A stretch of DNA of 64,000 nt from Bacteroidota bacterium (GTDB taxonomy: Bacteria > Bacteroidota > Bacteroidia > Chitinophagales > Chitinophagaceae): assembly GCA_023429825.1 (NCBI GenBank), contig JAEZDC010000035.1:1-64000 (forward strand). Direction: 5' to 3'. Shown one piece after another: positions 45,703-53,476 of this stretch. A program made the position numbers and the translations under genes. The notes under the pieces were generated by a model. The model saw only the letters and a list, made by a program, of their open reading frames with translations, was not told the DNA's origin and did no database searches. Numbering within the stretch: the first letter of the stretch is position 1; every line of letters begins with the position of its first letter.

Positions 45703-46986
45703 TCATCTTTTCACTTCAGCTACCAGGAACACACTCCCGCAGACGAGGATAAGATCATTTGTTGATGCATGCGTTAATGCATCGTTCAGGGCAGCATCAA
45801 CATCCATAAAACAGTTTCCCTTTAAACCAATAGCCTTTGCTTTTTCCTGTAAGCTCACCTCATCCAACGCCCTTGGTATCTGTGCTTTCGTAAAATAATA
45901 AGACGCATGCTTGGGTAACAGGTGTAAAACAGCGTCCACTTCTTTATCCTTCACCATCCCGATCACCATATGCAACTTATTATACCTGGTATATTCCAGC
46001 TGTGCTGCTAATTGCTTCACCCCATCTACATTATGAGCCACATCAAGCACTACTTTGGGATGTTGTTGTATCACCTCCCATCTGCCGTGCAGACCAGTTA
46101 GTTTTTTTACATGCTGTAATGCATGATCAATATGTCCAGGTTCAATCTTCCACTGGTGTATTTGAAGCTGGTGAATTGCTTCCAATACACTTAAGAGATT
46201 TTTTGTTTGATAAATGCCTCCGAGATCGAGTTTGTATGTATGCTTTTGATTTTTTTCTGCAACAGTGATCTTGATATGGTCGTTCTCAAAACTCCACTCA
46301 TCCACATATCTTTTTTGATCTGCAAAAACAATCGGTGCTGATCTGAGTGACGCCTGCTTCGCAAAGATTGGTTGGATGTTCTCGGCAGTTTCTCCAATCA
46401 CTACCGGAACTTTTTCTTTGATGATCCCGGCTTTTTCAAATGCGATCTCCTCCAGTGTGTTACCGAGTAAATTCATATGATCCCAGCCAATATTAGTGAT
46501 TACGCTCAGTACAGGCGAGATGATATTAGTACTATCCAATCTTCCGCCTAAGCCTGTCTCTACAACAGCTATATCTACCTTCTGCTGAGCAAAATAGTCA
46601 AAGGCCATAGCTACGGTGATCTCGAAGAAAGAAGGTTCTATCTCATGGATCAAATGCTGAATGCGCTGCACAAAATCAACCACGAAATCCTGCTCGCACA
46701 TCTTTCCATCCACTTTAATTCTTTCCCGGAAGTCGTAAAGGTGAGGAGAGGTGTACAACCCGGTTTTATATCCTGCAGTTTGTAAGATGGCAGCCAGCAT
46801 ATGACTTGTTGAGCCTTTGCCATTGGTTCCGGCAATATGAACGCTTTTGAATGTATTCTGCGGATTGCCTAAGGCTTCACATAGTTTAATGGTATTGGTA
46901 AGGTCTTTCTTTATGGCTGCAGCGCCGATACGGCTGAACATAGGGAGTTTGGTAAAAAGATAGTCAACCGTTTGAGGGTAGGTCAT
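45703..46986 (-). CDS. folC: Bifunctional dihydrofolate/folylpolyglutamate synthase
   Basis: The 427-residue Mur-ligase-like protein has the P-loop IAGTNGKGSTSHMLAAIL, the ISPVLSVITNIGWDHMNLLG block with the metal-binding His, and the C-terminal DVAHNVDGVKQL motif. It couples ATP hydrolysis to adding glutamate to dihydropteroate and folates. Its stop abuts that of the Nudix gene. The 405-bp gap upstream (46987-47391) holds a large inverted repeat, an 11-bp array and a terminator, and no gene. Confidence 0.94.
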   Translation of the reverse strand: MTYPQTVDYLFTKLPMFSRIGAAAIKKDLTNTIKLCEALGNPQNTFKSVHIAGTNGKGSTSHMLAAILQTAGYKTGLYTSPHLYDFRERIKVDGKMCEQDFVVDFVQRIQHLIHEIEPSFFEITVAMAFDYFAQQKVDIAVVETGLGGRLDSTNIISPVLSVITNIGWDHMNLLGNTLEEIAFEKAGIIKEKVPVVIGETAENIQPIFAKQASLRSAPIVFADQKRYVDEWSFENDHIKITVAEKNQKHTYKLDLGGIYQTKNLLSVLEAIHQLQIHQWKIEPGHIDHALQHVKKLTGLHGRWEVIQQHPKVVLDVAHNVDGVKQLAAQLEYTRYNKLHMVIGMVKDKEVDAVLHLLPKHASYYFTKAQIPRALDEVSLQEKAKAIGLKGNCFMDVDAALNDALTHASTNDLILVCGSVFLVAEVKR

Positions 46987-47065
46987 ACTGCAAAAATAAG
47001 CGGAACAACATCTATAAAGAAGGATGTTAAGGTGTGGCTGGGGGCATGGTTTGCTCTGGGTTTAC

Positions 47066-47114
47066 TCTGCGCCGTATCTGCTTCGGCATAGCGCTACAGC
47101 AGATACGGCGCAGA
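47066..47114. repeat. Perfect 17-bp inverted repeat with 15-bp loop
   Basis: TCTGCGCCGTATCTGCT (47066-47082) is followed after 15 bases by its exact complement (47098-47114). The stem is GC-rich and would form a very stable hairpin. There is no T run on either side, so it is not an ordinary intrinsic terminator. The 11-bp array begins six bases after it. Confidence 0.8.
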
Positions 47115-47119
47115 CCCCT

Positions 47120-47197
47120 ATCAAATCCGAATCAAACCCTAGCCAAAGTCCCTATAACATCCCTATAAAAACCCTATAAGGTCCCTATAACGTCCAT
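47120..47197. repeat. Tandem array of 11-bp units
   Basis: Seven units, six of 11 bp and one of 12 bp, occupy this stretch. The last four read ATAACATCCCT, ATAAAAACCCT, ATAAGGTCCCT and ATAACGTCCAT; the first three are more degenerate. It lies between folC and the TonB-like gene, next to the 17-bp inverted repeat. The remaining 150 bp of the gap are unremarkable. Confidence 0.7.
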
Positions 47198-47348
47198 ATA
47201 TCTTCTTTCGAGTAGTTGTAATGCTGCGTTGTTTGTGGAGGTAAAGCGTTTAGACGCCTATTATGGATTGGCTATGGCTGTATCTTAAGACAATATTTGA
47301 AATGTATTCATTGCATTGTGGATAAAAACTAAAGTGTAGCCCACAAAA

Positions 47349-47372
47349 AAAGCCAGGCAAAAGCCCGGCTTC
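47349..47372 (-). terminator. Intrinsic terminator of the TonB-like gene
   Basis: AAGCCAGGC / GCCCGGCTT forms a stem with one mismatch, followed on the minus strand by a T run (the A residues at 47344-47350). It lies 20 bp after the stop of the gene ending at 47392. Confidence 0.78.
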
Positions 47373-47391
47373 TACATTAGATACTTGCTAA

Positions 47392-48285
47392 CTATCCTTT
47401 AAGTTGAAAATTAAATACGATGGTACCTTGTTGATCACTTGAATTGCTTGCATTAAACCTTAACTGCCGAGCTTTTCTTAACGCGATAGATCTAACATTG
47501 GCATTAGTAGTGGTGGTTCCTCTTGGGTTAACCACAGCGGTGGTTACACTTCCATTGGCATCTACAACAATATCCACTGCAACCTTTGCATTTTCATTGA
47601 AATCATCCTCAAAAGAAGGCAGTTTTGCAATCCTCCTTCCATCTAATCCACTTCTTACATATACACCACTATTACCTCTTGGACCATTACCGGTGTAACT
47701 ATCGGAATTAGGATTACCACCCGGCTTGCCCTGGTCGCCGTTACCACCGGCTATCCCTTGATTACCTCCTTTATAATAGCTATCGGTGGAGCCATTCCCT
47801 CCTGTGCCTTTTCCGTCAGGAGATGTTTTACCCGTAAATACTGCTTTGGGTTTTGGTGGAGCAGGAGTCGGGATCACAGCAGGTTTTGTCACCACTGTTT
47901 TCTTTACTTCAGTATTATCATTCGGCTTTTTGATCTCCGTTTTTGTTTCTGTTTTTTTCACTACAGGTACATCTTCTGCTTCATTATCCTCACCTTTTAC
48001 ATCTTCCTGTGTATCATTGGCAGGAGTGGCAGGTGTAGAAGCCTGGTCATCTTGCGGAGCCGGATCTCCCGGCAACAAAGGTTGATCTGTTCCCAATCCT
48101 GTTTCGTCTATACCCAAATTCACTTCAATACCTTCTTCTACTCTCACAGGTGCTATGGTTGGTAAAGTAAGTGAAGCAAAAAAGAAAAAGATGGCAAGCA
48201 GGGCGCATACAATTGCTGTGTAGGTTCCGGCCTTCATGTTCTTTTGTGTTTCAAATGCCTTGTCCATAATTGCGTATTGTGCCAT
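47392..48285 (-). CDS. TonB-like energy transducer protein
   Basis: The 297-residue protein has a single N-terminal membrane helix (about 20-45: AGTYTAIVCALLAIFFFF), a long Pro/Lys/Thr-rich region (KPAVIPTPAPPKPK), a Gly/Asn-rich spacer, and a C-terminal domain of about 80 residues (NAKVAVDIVVDANGSVTTAV, ALRKARQLRFN) like the TonB C-terminal fold. This layout is that of the periplasm-spanning energisers that power TonB receptors such as those at 15102 and 19801. No ExbB/ExbD genes are next to it. The long glycine-rich linker is unusual but typical of TonB variants in this phylum. Confidence 0.8.
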   Translation of the reverse strand: MAQYAIMDKAFETQKNMKAGTYTAIVCALLAIFFFFASLTLPTIAPVRVEEGIEVNLGIDETGLGTDQPLLPGDPAPQDDQASTPATPANDTQEDVKGEDNEAEDVPVVKKTETKTEIKKPNDNTEVKKTVVTKPAVIPTPAPPKPKAVFTGKTSPDGKGTGGNGSTDSYYKGGNQGIAGGNGDQGKPGGNPNSDSYTGNGPRGNSGVYVRSGLDGRRIAKLPSFEDDFNENAKVAVDIVVDANGSVTTAVVNPRGTTTTNANVRSIALRKARQLRFNASNSSDQQGTIVFNFQLKG

Positions 48286-48398
48286 AGCAAAATATATTAT
48301 TTGTACTAACGATGTGTGAGATGTGCAAATTACATAGGTGCTTATGTAGGTTTTGTTAATTATGTGAATAACTCTGAATGTTTAGGGAATGTTTGTGG

Positions 48399-48447
48399 AG
48401 CCAGCAGCAACACGCTATTAGACTCCCGTAGCATCGCACACTTCAGT
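48399..48447 (+). repeat. Dispersed GTTGCGTCGCACACTTGTAC-type repeat, copy 4
   Basis: The core GTAGCATCGCACACTTCAGT (48428-48447) is preceded by AGCCAGC-N-rich-GCTATTAGACTCCC, the same upstream extension as in the copies at 41594 and 60457. It lies 13 bp before the terminator of the protease gene. Confidence 0.65.
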
Positions 48448-48459
48448 GTATTAACAAAA

Positions 48460-48484
48460 ATGGGCAGGTGAAAAACCTGCCCAT
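48460..48484 (-). terminator. Intrinsic terminator of the protease gene
   Basis: ATGGGCAGGT / ACCTGCCCAT with a GAAAA loop, followed on the minus strand by TTTTTG. It lies 25 bp after the stop of the gene ending at 48510. Confidence 0.9.
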
Positions 48485-48509
48485 CGTTCATTTATAAAAT
48501 ACAGTATAA

Positions 48510-49607
48510 TTAGAATGCTTTTACCTGGTAAACGTAATCTTCCAGTTGCTTGATCTGGTTCACCCTGTCTTTACCTTTTAGGCTGGAAGCGGTAGAGAGT
48601 TTTATCTTCTCAATAGCCGTATCAGATTTTTTCACTTCATCAATAAAGCGATAAAGCGCTTTATTTTTCACCGCAAATACAACACCTATTGCCTGTGTTT
48701 GTCTTGTGCTTAATACACCGATAATCTCTCCATTCTTATTTAAAACAGGACCCCCAGAGTTACCCGGATTGGCACTCAAACTCATTTGGTAAGTGAGCGT
48801 ATCTCCATCAAAACCAGTTCTTGCACTTAGGTACCCCATATTGTAAACGATCTCATTCTTTGGATAACCGAGCGTATAGATCTCTTCACCAAGATCGGCA
48901 GAAGTTCGTTTGAAACTATAAGGTAAGGTTGATTGTGTTTTAAAATCTTCGTCTTCTATCTTAAGAACTGCCAGGTCTTTAGAGTCATCCTTAGCAAGGA
49001 TCCTTGCTTTAAATTCCTGGCCTTTACTATTCACTACCACGACAGAAGAAAAGTTTCTGAGTACATGCGCATTGGTGATAAGATAACCTTTACCATCGAT
49101 CATAAAACCCGAACCATCTGTTGTTTGAGTGATCTCAACCGGTATTTTGGACCTTTTTACTTCGTTATTGATCGCATCTGTCTTACGTTTCAGGTTATTC
49201 ACCTCCCTGTTCAATTCCTGTAAAGCCCTTTGATTGGGAGCAGGAGCGATCAGTAATGCGATCACGCTGATCACTAACGCTATAACGCCGCCAACACTTG
49301 CTGCGATGGCCGTAACCCTTTTATATCTTTTCCAGAGCTGAATGATCTTAGCTTTTGTCGTAGGAGTAGGGTCTTCGCTGATCTCACCATTCTCAACAAG
49401 TGTATTATGAGCCTCATGCAGCTGGTGCTTAAGGTTACGGTGAGCCGAGTAAGTATCCATCTGCTGGAGGAACATGCTATGCTCCACCACCATTTGGTCT
49501 ACTTCCGGAGTAGTCTTGCGAAGGTTCTCGAAATACTCACGCTCTTCACGGCTCATCTTGCCGCTGAGGTAGTTTTCGATCGCTTCTAAAAGTAAAATAT
49601 CATCCAT
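48510..49607 (-). CDS. Membrane-anchored trypsin-like serine protease with anti-sigma-like cytosolic domain
   Basis: The 365-residue protein from the ATG at 49607 has a cytosolic region of about 95 residues, a membrane helix at about 98-121, a short coiled coil (125-150) and a periplasmic trypsin-like domain. The catalytic triad is His181 (TNAHVL), Asp211 (SKDLAVLK) and Ser284 (GNSGGP), as in DegS/HtrA proteases but without a PDZ domain. The first 40 residues (LLLEAIENYLSGKMSREERE) resemble the N-terminus of anti-sigma proteins of this phylum. The gene starts 4 bp downstream of the ECF sigma factor stop, in one operon, so it could both hold and release that sigma factor. Confidence 0.85.
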   Translation of the reverse strand: MDDILLLEAIENYLSGKMSREEREYFENLRKTTPEVDQMVVEHSMFLQQMDTYSAHRNLKHQLHEAHNTLVENGEISEDPTPTTKAKIIQLWKRYKRVTAIAASVGGVIALVISVIALLIAPAPNQRALQELNREVNNLKRKTDAINNEVKRSKIPVEITQTTDGSGFMIDGKGYLITNAHVLRNFSSVVVVNSKGQEFKARILAKDDSKDLAVLKIEDEDFKTQSTLPYSFKRTSADLGEEIYTLGYPKNEIVYNMGYLSARTGFDGDTLTYQMSLSANPGNSGGPVLNKNGEIIGVLSTRQTQAIGVVFAVKNKALYRFIDEVKKSDTAIEKIKLSTASSLKGKDRVNQIKQLEDYVYQVKAF

Positions 49608-49611
49608 ATAA

Positions 49612-50178
49612 TTATTCTCCAATATTAAACTGTGCAAAGAACAACTTCTTCAATCTCATCAGGCACTTATACTTCTGGTTCTTTGCGTTATCAGCATTGG
49701 TGTACTTAAACTCTTTTGCTATCTGCTGCATATCTTTTTTCTGCAGGTAATACGCTTCCAAAAGACTTTTGCAGGGTTCGCCGAGGCTGTTTAAGGCTCT
49801 GTCCATGATGGCGTATTCTGCATTTTTCCGTTCATGCTCGTCAATATCCTCTTCTACAGCCACCGTTTCCTTCATCCCTTCTACCTGTGGTAAATATCTT
49901 CCTAACTGCTGTAATCTTTTGAGCCACAAACGCCTGCAGATAGAATAGATATAGGTCTGGATCTTACAGGTGAGCACAAATGATTCGCTTTGAGCTTTTT
50001 CGTACAGTGCTATCATGGCTTCCTGGAAGATGTCTTTCGCTTCATCTAAAGAGCCATTGTTATTGGTAATGAACACTAAAACAACGCTGAAGTTCTCTTT
50101 ATAGATCGTTTCTATGGCCTTACTGTCATTGTTTGCCAGCCCCTTCAGTAATAGTTGTTCGTTGATCTCAGCTTTCAC
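49612..50178 (-). CDS. ECF-type RNA polymerase sigma factor
   Basis: The 188-residue protein (GTG at 50178; a TTG one codon earlier is possible) has region 2 (SLDEAKDIFQEAMIALYEKA, including the DIFQEA core) and region 4 (LGEPCKSLLEAYYLQKKDMQQIAKEF), the two domains of extracytoplasmic-function sigma factors. It has no region 1 or 3. It is followed after 4 bp by the anti-sigma-like protease gene. Likely role: response to envelope or surface stress, with the protease as its partner. Confidence 0.92.
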   Translation of the reverse strand: MKAEINEQLLLKGLANNDSKAIETIYKENFSVVLVFITNNNGSLDEAKDIFQEAMIALYEKAQSESFVLTCKIQTYIYSICRRLWLKRLQQLGRYLPQVEGMKETVAVEEDIDEHERKNAEYAIMDRALNSLGEPCKSLLEAYYLQKKDMQQIAKEFKYTNADNAKNQKYKCLMRLKKLFFAQFNIGE

Positions 50179-50323
50179 CAATCTGTTTTTAATACGGTCA
50201 TGTAGAAAAAGTAACCCAAAGAACCGCTAAAAATCTTTTTTAAAAAAGTTCTGTTTCGCCGGGTTACCTTTTATAACCGTATGGTATTAACGTAAAATTC
50301 ACTCACAAAAACAACATTGTACA

Positions 50324-50515
50324 ATGAAAAAGTTATTTGCAATCTTAGCAGTTGCTGGTGTTATGGCAGCTTGCAACAGCGGTGATGATGCTGCTACAAC
50401 TGACACAACAACTACTACAGTTGACACAACTACAGTTCCAGCTACAGTTGATACATCTGCTGCTACTGTAGATACTTCAGCTGCAACTTCAGCTGATACA
50501 ACTACAACTAAGTAA
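50324..50515 (+). CDS. Small Thr/Ala-rich lipoprotein
   Basis: The 63-residue protein has a lipoprotein signal (MKKLFAILAVAGVMAAC, Cys17), followed by a tail of almost only Thr, Asp, Val, Ala and Ser in TTTVDTTTV-like repeats. The mature tail is about 46 residues and unstructured-looking. Such small lipoproteins may act as spacers or surface decoration. It is divergent from the sigma factor gene. Confidence 0.82.
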   Translation: MKKLFAILAVAGVMAACNSGDDAATTDTTTTTVDTTTVPATVDTSAATVDTSAATSADTTTTK

Positions 50516-50591
50516 TTGATTGAAGCACTTCGAAAAGTAGCTTGCCATCGAAGTAGCTTATACAAATTTTTCATATGGCAAGCAATCGTTA

Positions 50592-50624
50592 GAGGCCGTT
50601 CCGTTTCCACGGAAGGGCTTTTTC
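50592..50624 (+). terminator. Intrinsic terminator after the small lipoprotein gene
   Basis: AGGCCGTTCCGT / ACGGAAGGGCT forms a mostly paired stem with a TTCC loop, followed by TTTTTC. It lies about 80 bp after the lipoprotein stop and directly before the promoter of the aromatic leader. Confidence 0.72.
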
Positions 50625-50655
50625 TTTGAAATATGTTCGATAACCTTTATTTTCG
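50625..50655 (+). promoter_or_regulatory. Candidate promoter of the aromatic amino acid operon
   Basis: TTTG (50625-50628) and TATTTTCG (50648-50655) are separated by 19 bp. They fit the Bacteroidota consensus TTTG-N19-21-TAnnTTTG with one mismatch. Transcription would start near 50660, just before the leader peptide ATG at 50663, giving a nearly leaderless message. Confidence 0.5.
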
Positions 50656-50662
50656 ATGTAGA

Positions 50663-50713
50663 ATGAAACATAACAGCAAATATTATTATTGGTATTATTT
50701 CAACAGGAAATAG
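50663..50713 (+). CDS. Leader peptide with YYYWYYF run (aromatic attenuator)
   Basis: This 16-residue open frame reads MKHNSKYYYWYYFNRK and ends with TAG at 50711-50713. Six of its 16 residues are Tyr or Phe and one is Trp, in a continuous run from 50681 to 50701. An in-frame ATG at 50633 would give a 26-residue version with more Phe and Tyr. It lies 85 bp before tyrA and directly precedes mutually exclusive hairpins. This is the form of a ribosome-stalling leader peptide that senses charged tRNA-Tyr and tRNA-Phe. It is too short to be a functional protein by itself. Confidence 0.82.
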   Translation: MKHNSKYYYWYYFNRK

Positions 50714-50788
50714 CCGGGGTAGTATTTGCATGAACCATAACCAATTACTTATACAAGATCCCGGCAACCAGCCGGGATCTTTGTTTTA
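50713..50788 (+). promoter_or_regulatory. Transcription attenuator: antiterminator and terminator hairpins before tyrA
   Basis: Segment 2 (50713-50720, GCCGGGGT), which starts in the leader stop codon, can pair with segment 3 (50758-50765, ATCCCGGC) over eight pairs, one of them G-U. Segment 3 is also the 5' arm of the terminator (AGATCCCGGC, loop AACCA, GCCGGGATCT at 50771-50780), followed by TTTGTTTT. The two pairings exclude each other. A ribosome stalled at the Tyr/Phe codons leaves segment 2 free and allows read-through; one that reaches the stop codon covers segment 2 and lets the terminator form. Confidence 0.82.
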
Positions 50789-50798
50789 ATACCTGATT

Positions 50799-51641
50799 AT
50801 GACTGTAGGAATTATCGGTACGGGTATGATGGGTGGAAGCTTTGCCTGGCTCATTAGCGAAAAGCAACCCTCATGGAATATTATCGGCTTCGACCGTTCG
50901 GCTGAACATGCGCAAAAGGCGTTGGAAGTTGGGTTTATTGATGAAGCGCTTTCAATGGAAGAATTGATCAGAAGAAGTGACCTGGTGATCATTACCATAC
51001 CGGTAAATCATATCGTGGGTTTACTGCCCATCATAATGAATAAGATCAATGAAAGGCAGGTGGTGATGGATATCGGTTCTACCAAAGAGGAGATCGTAAA
51101 CGCGATAAAAGATCATCCTAAAAGAAAACGGTTTGTTGCAACGCACCCTATGTGGGGAACGGAATACAGCGGGCCGGAGAATGCAGTAAAGGGCGCTTTC
51201 AAAGGAAGAGTAGCTGTTATCTGTAACAGAGATGAAAGTGATGCGGATGCGATTGAACTTGTGGAGAGCCTGTATAATCTTGTACCGATGCAGAAAGTGT
51301 ATATGGAAGCGCATGAACATGATATACATGCTGCGTATGTAAGCCACATCAGTCATATTGCTTCGTACGCTTTGGCATTAACTGTGTTGGAAAAGGAAAG
51401 AGAAGAAGATAAAATATTCCAGTTGGCAGGTGGCGGTTTTGAAAGCACGGTGCGTTTGGCGAAGAGTAATCCAGCCATGTGGGTGCCGATCTTTATGCAG
51501 AATAAAGAAAACGTGTTGGATGTATTGAATGAGCATATATCGCAGTTGCGCAAATTCAAAGCATGTTTGGAGAAAGAAAATTTTGAATACCTGCAAGAAT
51601 TGATAGAAGGGGCAAATAAGATCAAACGGATCATTAAATGA
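50799..51641 (+). CDS. tyrA: Prephenate dehydrogenase
   Basis: The 280-residue protein has the N-terminal NAD motif TVGIIGTGMMGGSFAW, a VMDIGSTKEEIV block and the catalytic-site HPMWGTEYSGP, followed by an all-helical dimerisation domain (HEHDIHAAYVSHISHIASYA with the conserved His residues). It oxidatively decarboxylates prephenate to 4-hydroxyphenylpyruvate, the branch to tyrosine. It is the first gene after the aromatic attenuator. No ACT domain is present, so feedback control probably lies in transcription. Confidence 0.94.
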   Translation: MTVGIIGTGMMGGSFAWLISEKQPSWNIIGFDRSAEHAQKALEVGFIDEALSMEELIRRSDLVIITIPVNHIVGLLPIIMNKINERQVVMDIGSTKEEIVNAIKDHPKRKRFVATHPMWGTEYSGPENAVKGAFKGRVAVICNRDESDADAIELVESLYNLVPMQKVYMEAHEHDIHAAYVSHISHIASYALALTVLEKEREEDKIFQLAGGGFESTVRLAKSNPAMWVPIFMQNKENVLDVLNEHISQLRKFKACLEKENFEYLQELIEGANKIKRIIK

Positions 51642-51658
51642 TGATAATAGTTCAGAAA

Positions 51659-51678
51659 GTACAAGTGAGTGACACAAC
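51659..51678 (-). repeat. Dispersed GTTGCGTCGCACACTTGTAC-type repeat, copy 5
   Basis: On the minus strand the core is GTTGTGTCACTCACTTGTAC, identical over 20 bp to the copy at 9422-9441. It lies in the 133-bp gap between tyrA and the helicase gene. Confidence 0.75.
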
Positions 51679-51774
51679 AGGCGATGCTATGAAAGACTAA
51701 AGCCGGTCTCATTATAACATTCAAAAACCATATAAGGCAATGAATTAAAGTACATTTGCCGCAAATTAGAATTG

Positions 51775-53445
51775 ATGACAACATTCAGTGAAGTAGGGTT
51801 AGATGAAAGATTAGTGAAAGCAACAGATGCTTTGGGATTTGTGAACCCGAGCCCGATACAGGAGAAAGCTATTCCTGTGCTTTTAAGCGGAACAAAAGAT
51901 TTTGTGGGGCTTGCTCAAACCGGAACCGGTAAAACCGCAGCGTTCGGGTTGCCGTTATTGCAGTTAATGGATACGAAGCAACGTTTTCCGCAAGCATTGG
52001 TTATATGTCCTACCAGAGAATTGTGCATGCAAATAGTAAACGATATTGAACAATTCAAAAAGTTCATACCGGGCATGCATGTAGTTGCTGTGTATGGTGG
52101 TGCATCTATCAGCACACAAGTTCGGGATATCAGGAAAGGGGTGCAGATAATCGTAGCTACTCCCGGACGCTTGATCGACCTTATTGAACGTAAAGCGATC
52201 AACCTCGAAGAGATAAAGTATGTAGTGTTAGATGAAGCCGACGAAATGCTGAACATGGGCTTCCAGGAAGATATTGAATTTATTCTCCAAAATACACCGA
52301 AAAGGGAAGCCACCTGGCTATTCAGTGCAACGATGCCGCCTGAGATCAGGCGAGTGAGTAAACGGTACATGAAACAACCTTTCGAGGTGACCGTTGGAAA
52401 GGCAAATACAGGAAGTAAGAATATCGATCACCAGTATTATGTGATACAGGCGCAGCATCGCTATGAAGCATTGAAGCGATTGATCGATTTCAACCCCGGT
52501 ATCTACGGGATCATCTTTACCAGAACAAAGCTTGACGCACAAGATATTTCTGAAAAACTTACAAGGGAAGGATACGACATTGATGCATTGCATGGAGATC
52601 TAACGCAGGGGCAAAGAGATAAAGTAATGAGCGCTTTTAGAGAAAGAACATTGCAATTGCTAATCGCAACAGATGTAGCAGCAAGAGGTATCGACGTAAA
52701 AGAAATCACCCATGTGATCAACTATGAATTGCCTGATGATGTTGAAGTGTATACGCATCGAAGTGGAAGAACAGGTCGTGCAGGAAGCACTGGTATATGT
52801 ATGAGTCTTGTGCATGCAAGAGAGACATATAAGCTGCGTACCATCGAGAAAATGGTGCAGCAGCCATTTCACAAACTGGAGATTCCCAGCGGTAAAGATG
52901 TTTGCCGTAAACAGTTCTTCTTTTTCATGGACAAACTGTTGCAAACAGATATCTCTCATGGTGACTACGAAACATATTTACCAATGCTGCAGGAGAAGTT
53001 CGCAGATGTAAGTAAAGAGGAAGTATTGCAAAGAGTAGCTGCGTTAGAGTTTGACAGGTTCCTGAAATATTATGAGAACTCTGGTGATTTGAATGTCAGA
53101 GATCAAAAAAGAGATAAAAGAGATGCTTCGGGAAATAGCAGGGATCGTGATCGCAGTGAAAGAAGAGATGGGAGAGGAGATAATCGTCGTCAGTCGAATG
53201 GCAATTTCAGTCGTTTGTTTGTGAACCTTGGAACAAAAGATGGTTTTTATAAAGCGAGTTTCCTTCAGTTCATTTTGGATATGAGCGATCTTAAAAAAGA
53301 TGTACTTGGAAGGATCGATATGAAAGAAATGAATAGCTGGATAGAGATCGATGCCAAAGCTGCAAAACAAATGATCAGATCACTTGATGGTAAAAATTTT
53401 AAGGGAAGGAAGATCAGGATGAATGATGCGGACAGCAGGAGGTAA
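51775..53445 (+). CDS. DEAD-box RNA helicase with DbpA-type RNA-binding domain
   Basis: The 556-residue protein from the ATG at 51775 has the full set of DEAD-box motifs: the Q motif region (FVNPSPIQEKAIP), AQTGTGKT, PTRELCMQI, DEADEMLNMGF, SATMP, and HRSGRTGRAG in domain 2. After a basic, Arg/Asp-rich linker (DKRDASGNSRDRDRSERRDG) comes a C-terminal domain of about 75 residues like that of DbpA (RLFVNLGTKDGFYKASFLQF). Members unwind RNA during ribosome assembly or cold adaptation. It interrupts the aromatic cluster, separated from tyrA by a repeat copy, so it may have its own promoter. Confidence 0.93.
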   Translation: MTTFSEVGLDERLVKATDALGFVNPSPIQEKAIPVLLSGTKDFVGLAQTGTGKTAAFGLPLLQLMDTKQRFPQALVICPTRELCMQIVNDIEQFKKFIPGMHVVAVYGGASISTQVRDIRKGVQIIVATPGRLIDLIERKAINLEEIKYVVLDEADEMLNMGFQEDIEFILQNTPKREATWLFSATMPPEIRRVSKRYMKQPFEVTVGKANTGSKNIDHQYYVIQAQHRYEALKRLIDFNPGIYGIIFTRTKLDAQDISEKLTREGYDIDALHGDLTQGQRDKVMSAFRERTLQLLIATDVAARGIDVKEITHVINYELPDDVEVYTHRSGRTGRAGSTGICMSLVHARETYKLRTIEKMVQQPFHKLEIPSGKDVCRKQFFFFMDKLLQTDISHGDYETYLPMLQEKFADVSKEEVLQRVAALEFDRFLKYYENSGDLNVRDQKRDKRDASGNSRDRDRSERRDGRGDNRRQSNGNFSRLFVNLGTKDGFYKASFLQFILDMSDLKKDVLGRIDMKEMNSWIEIDAKAAKQMIRSLDGKNFKGRKIRMNDADSRR

Positions 53446-53476
53446 TTAGCGAATTAGCAAATGAGACAATTAGCAA

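Noticed and set aside
47758..48165. Plus-strand frame opposite the TonB-like gene
   Set aside because: It is a Phe/Cys/Arg-rich antisense frame produced by the Lys/Pro-rich coding region and has no recognisable domain.
50299..50610. Minus-strand frame opposite the Thr-rich lipoprotein
   Set aside because: It is a Val/Ser-rich shadow of the ACT-repeat coding sequence on the other strand and has no signal of its own.
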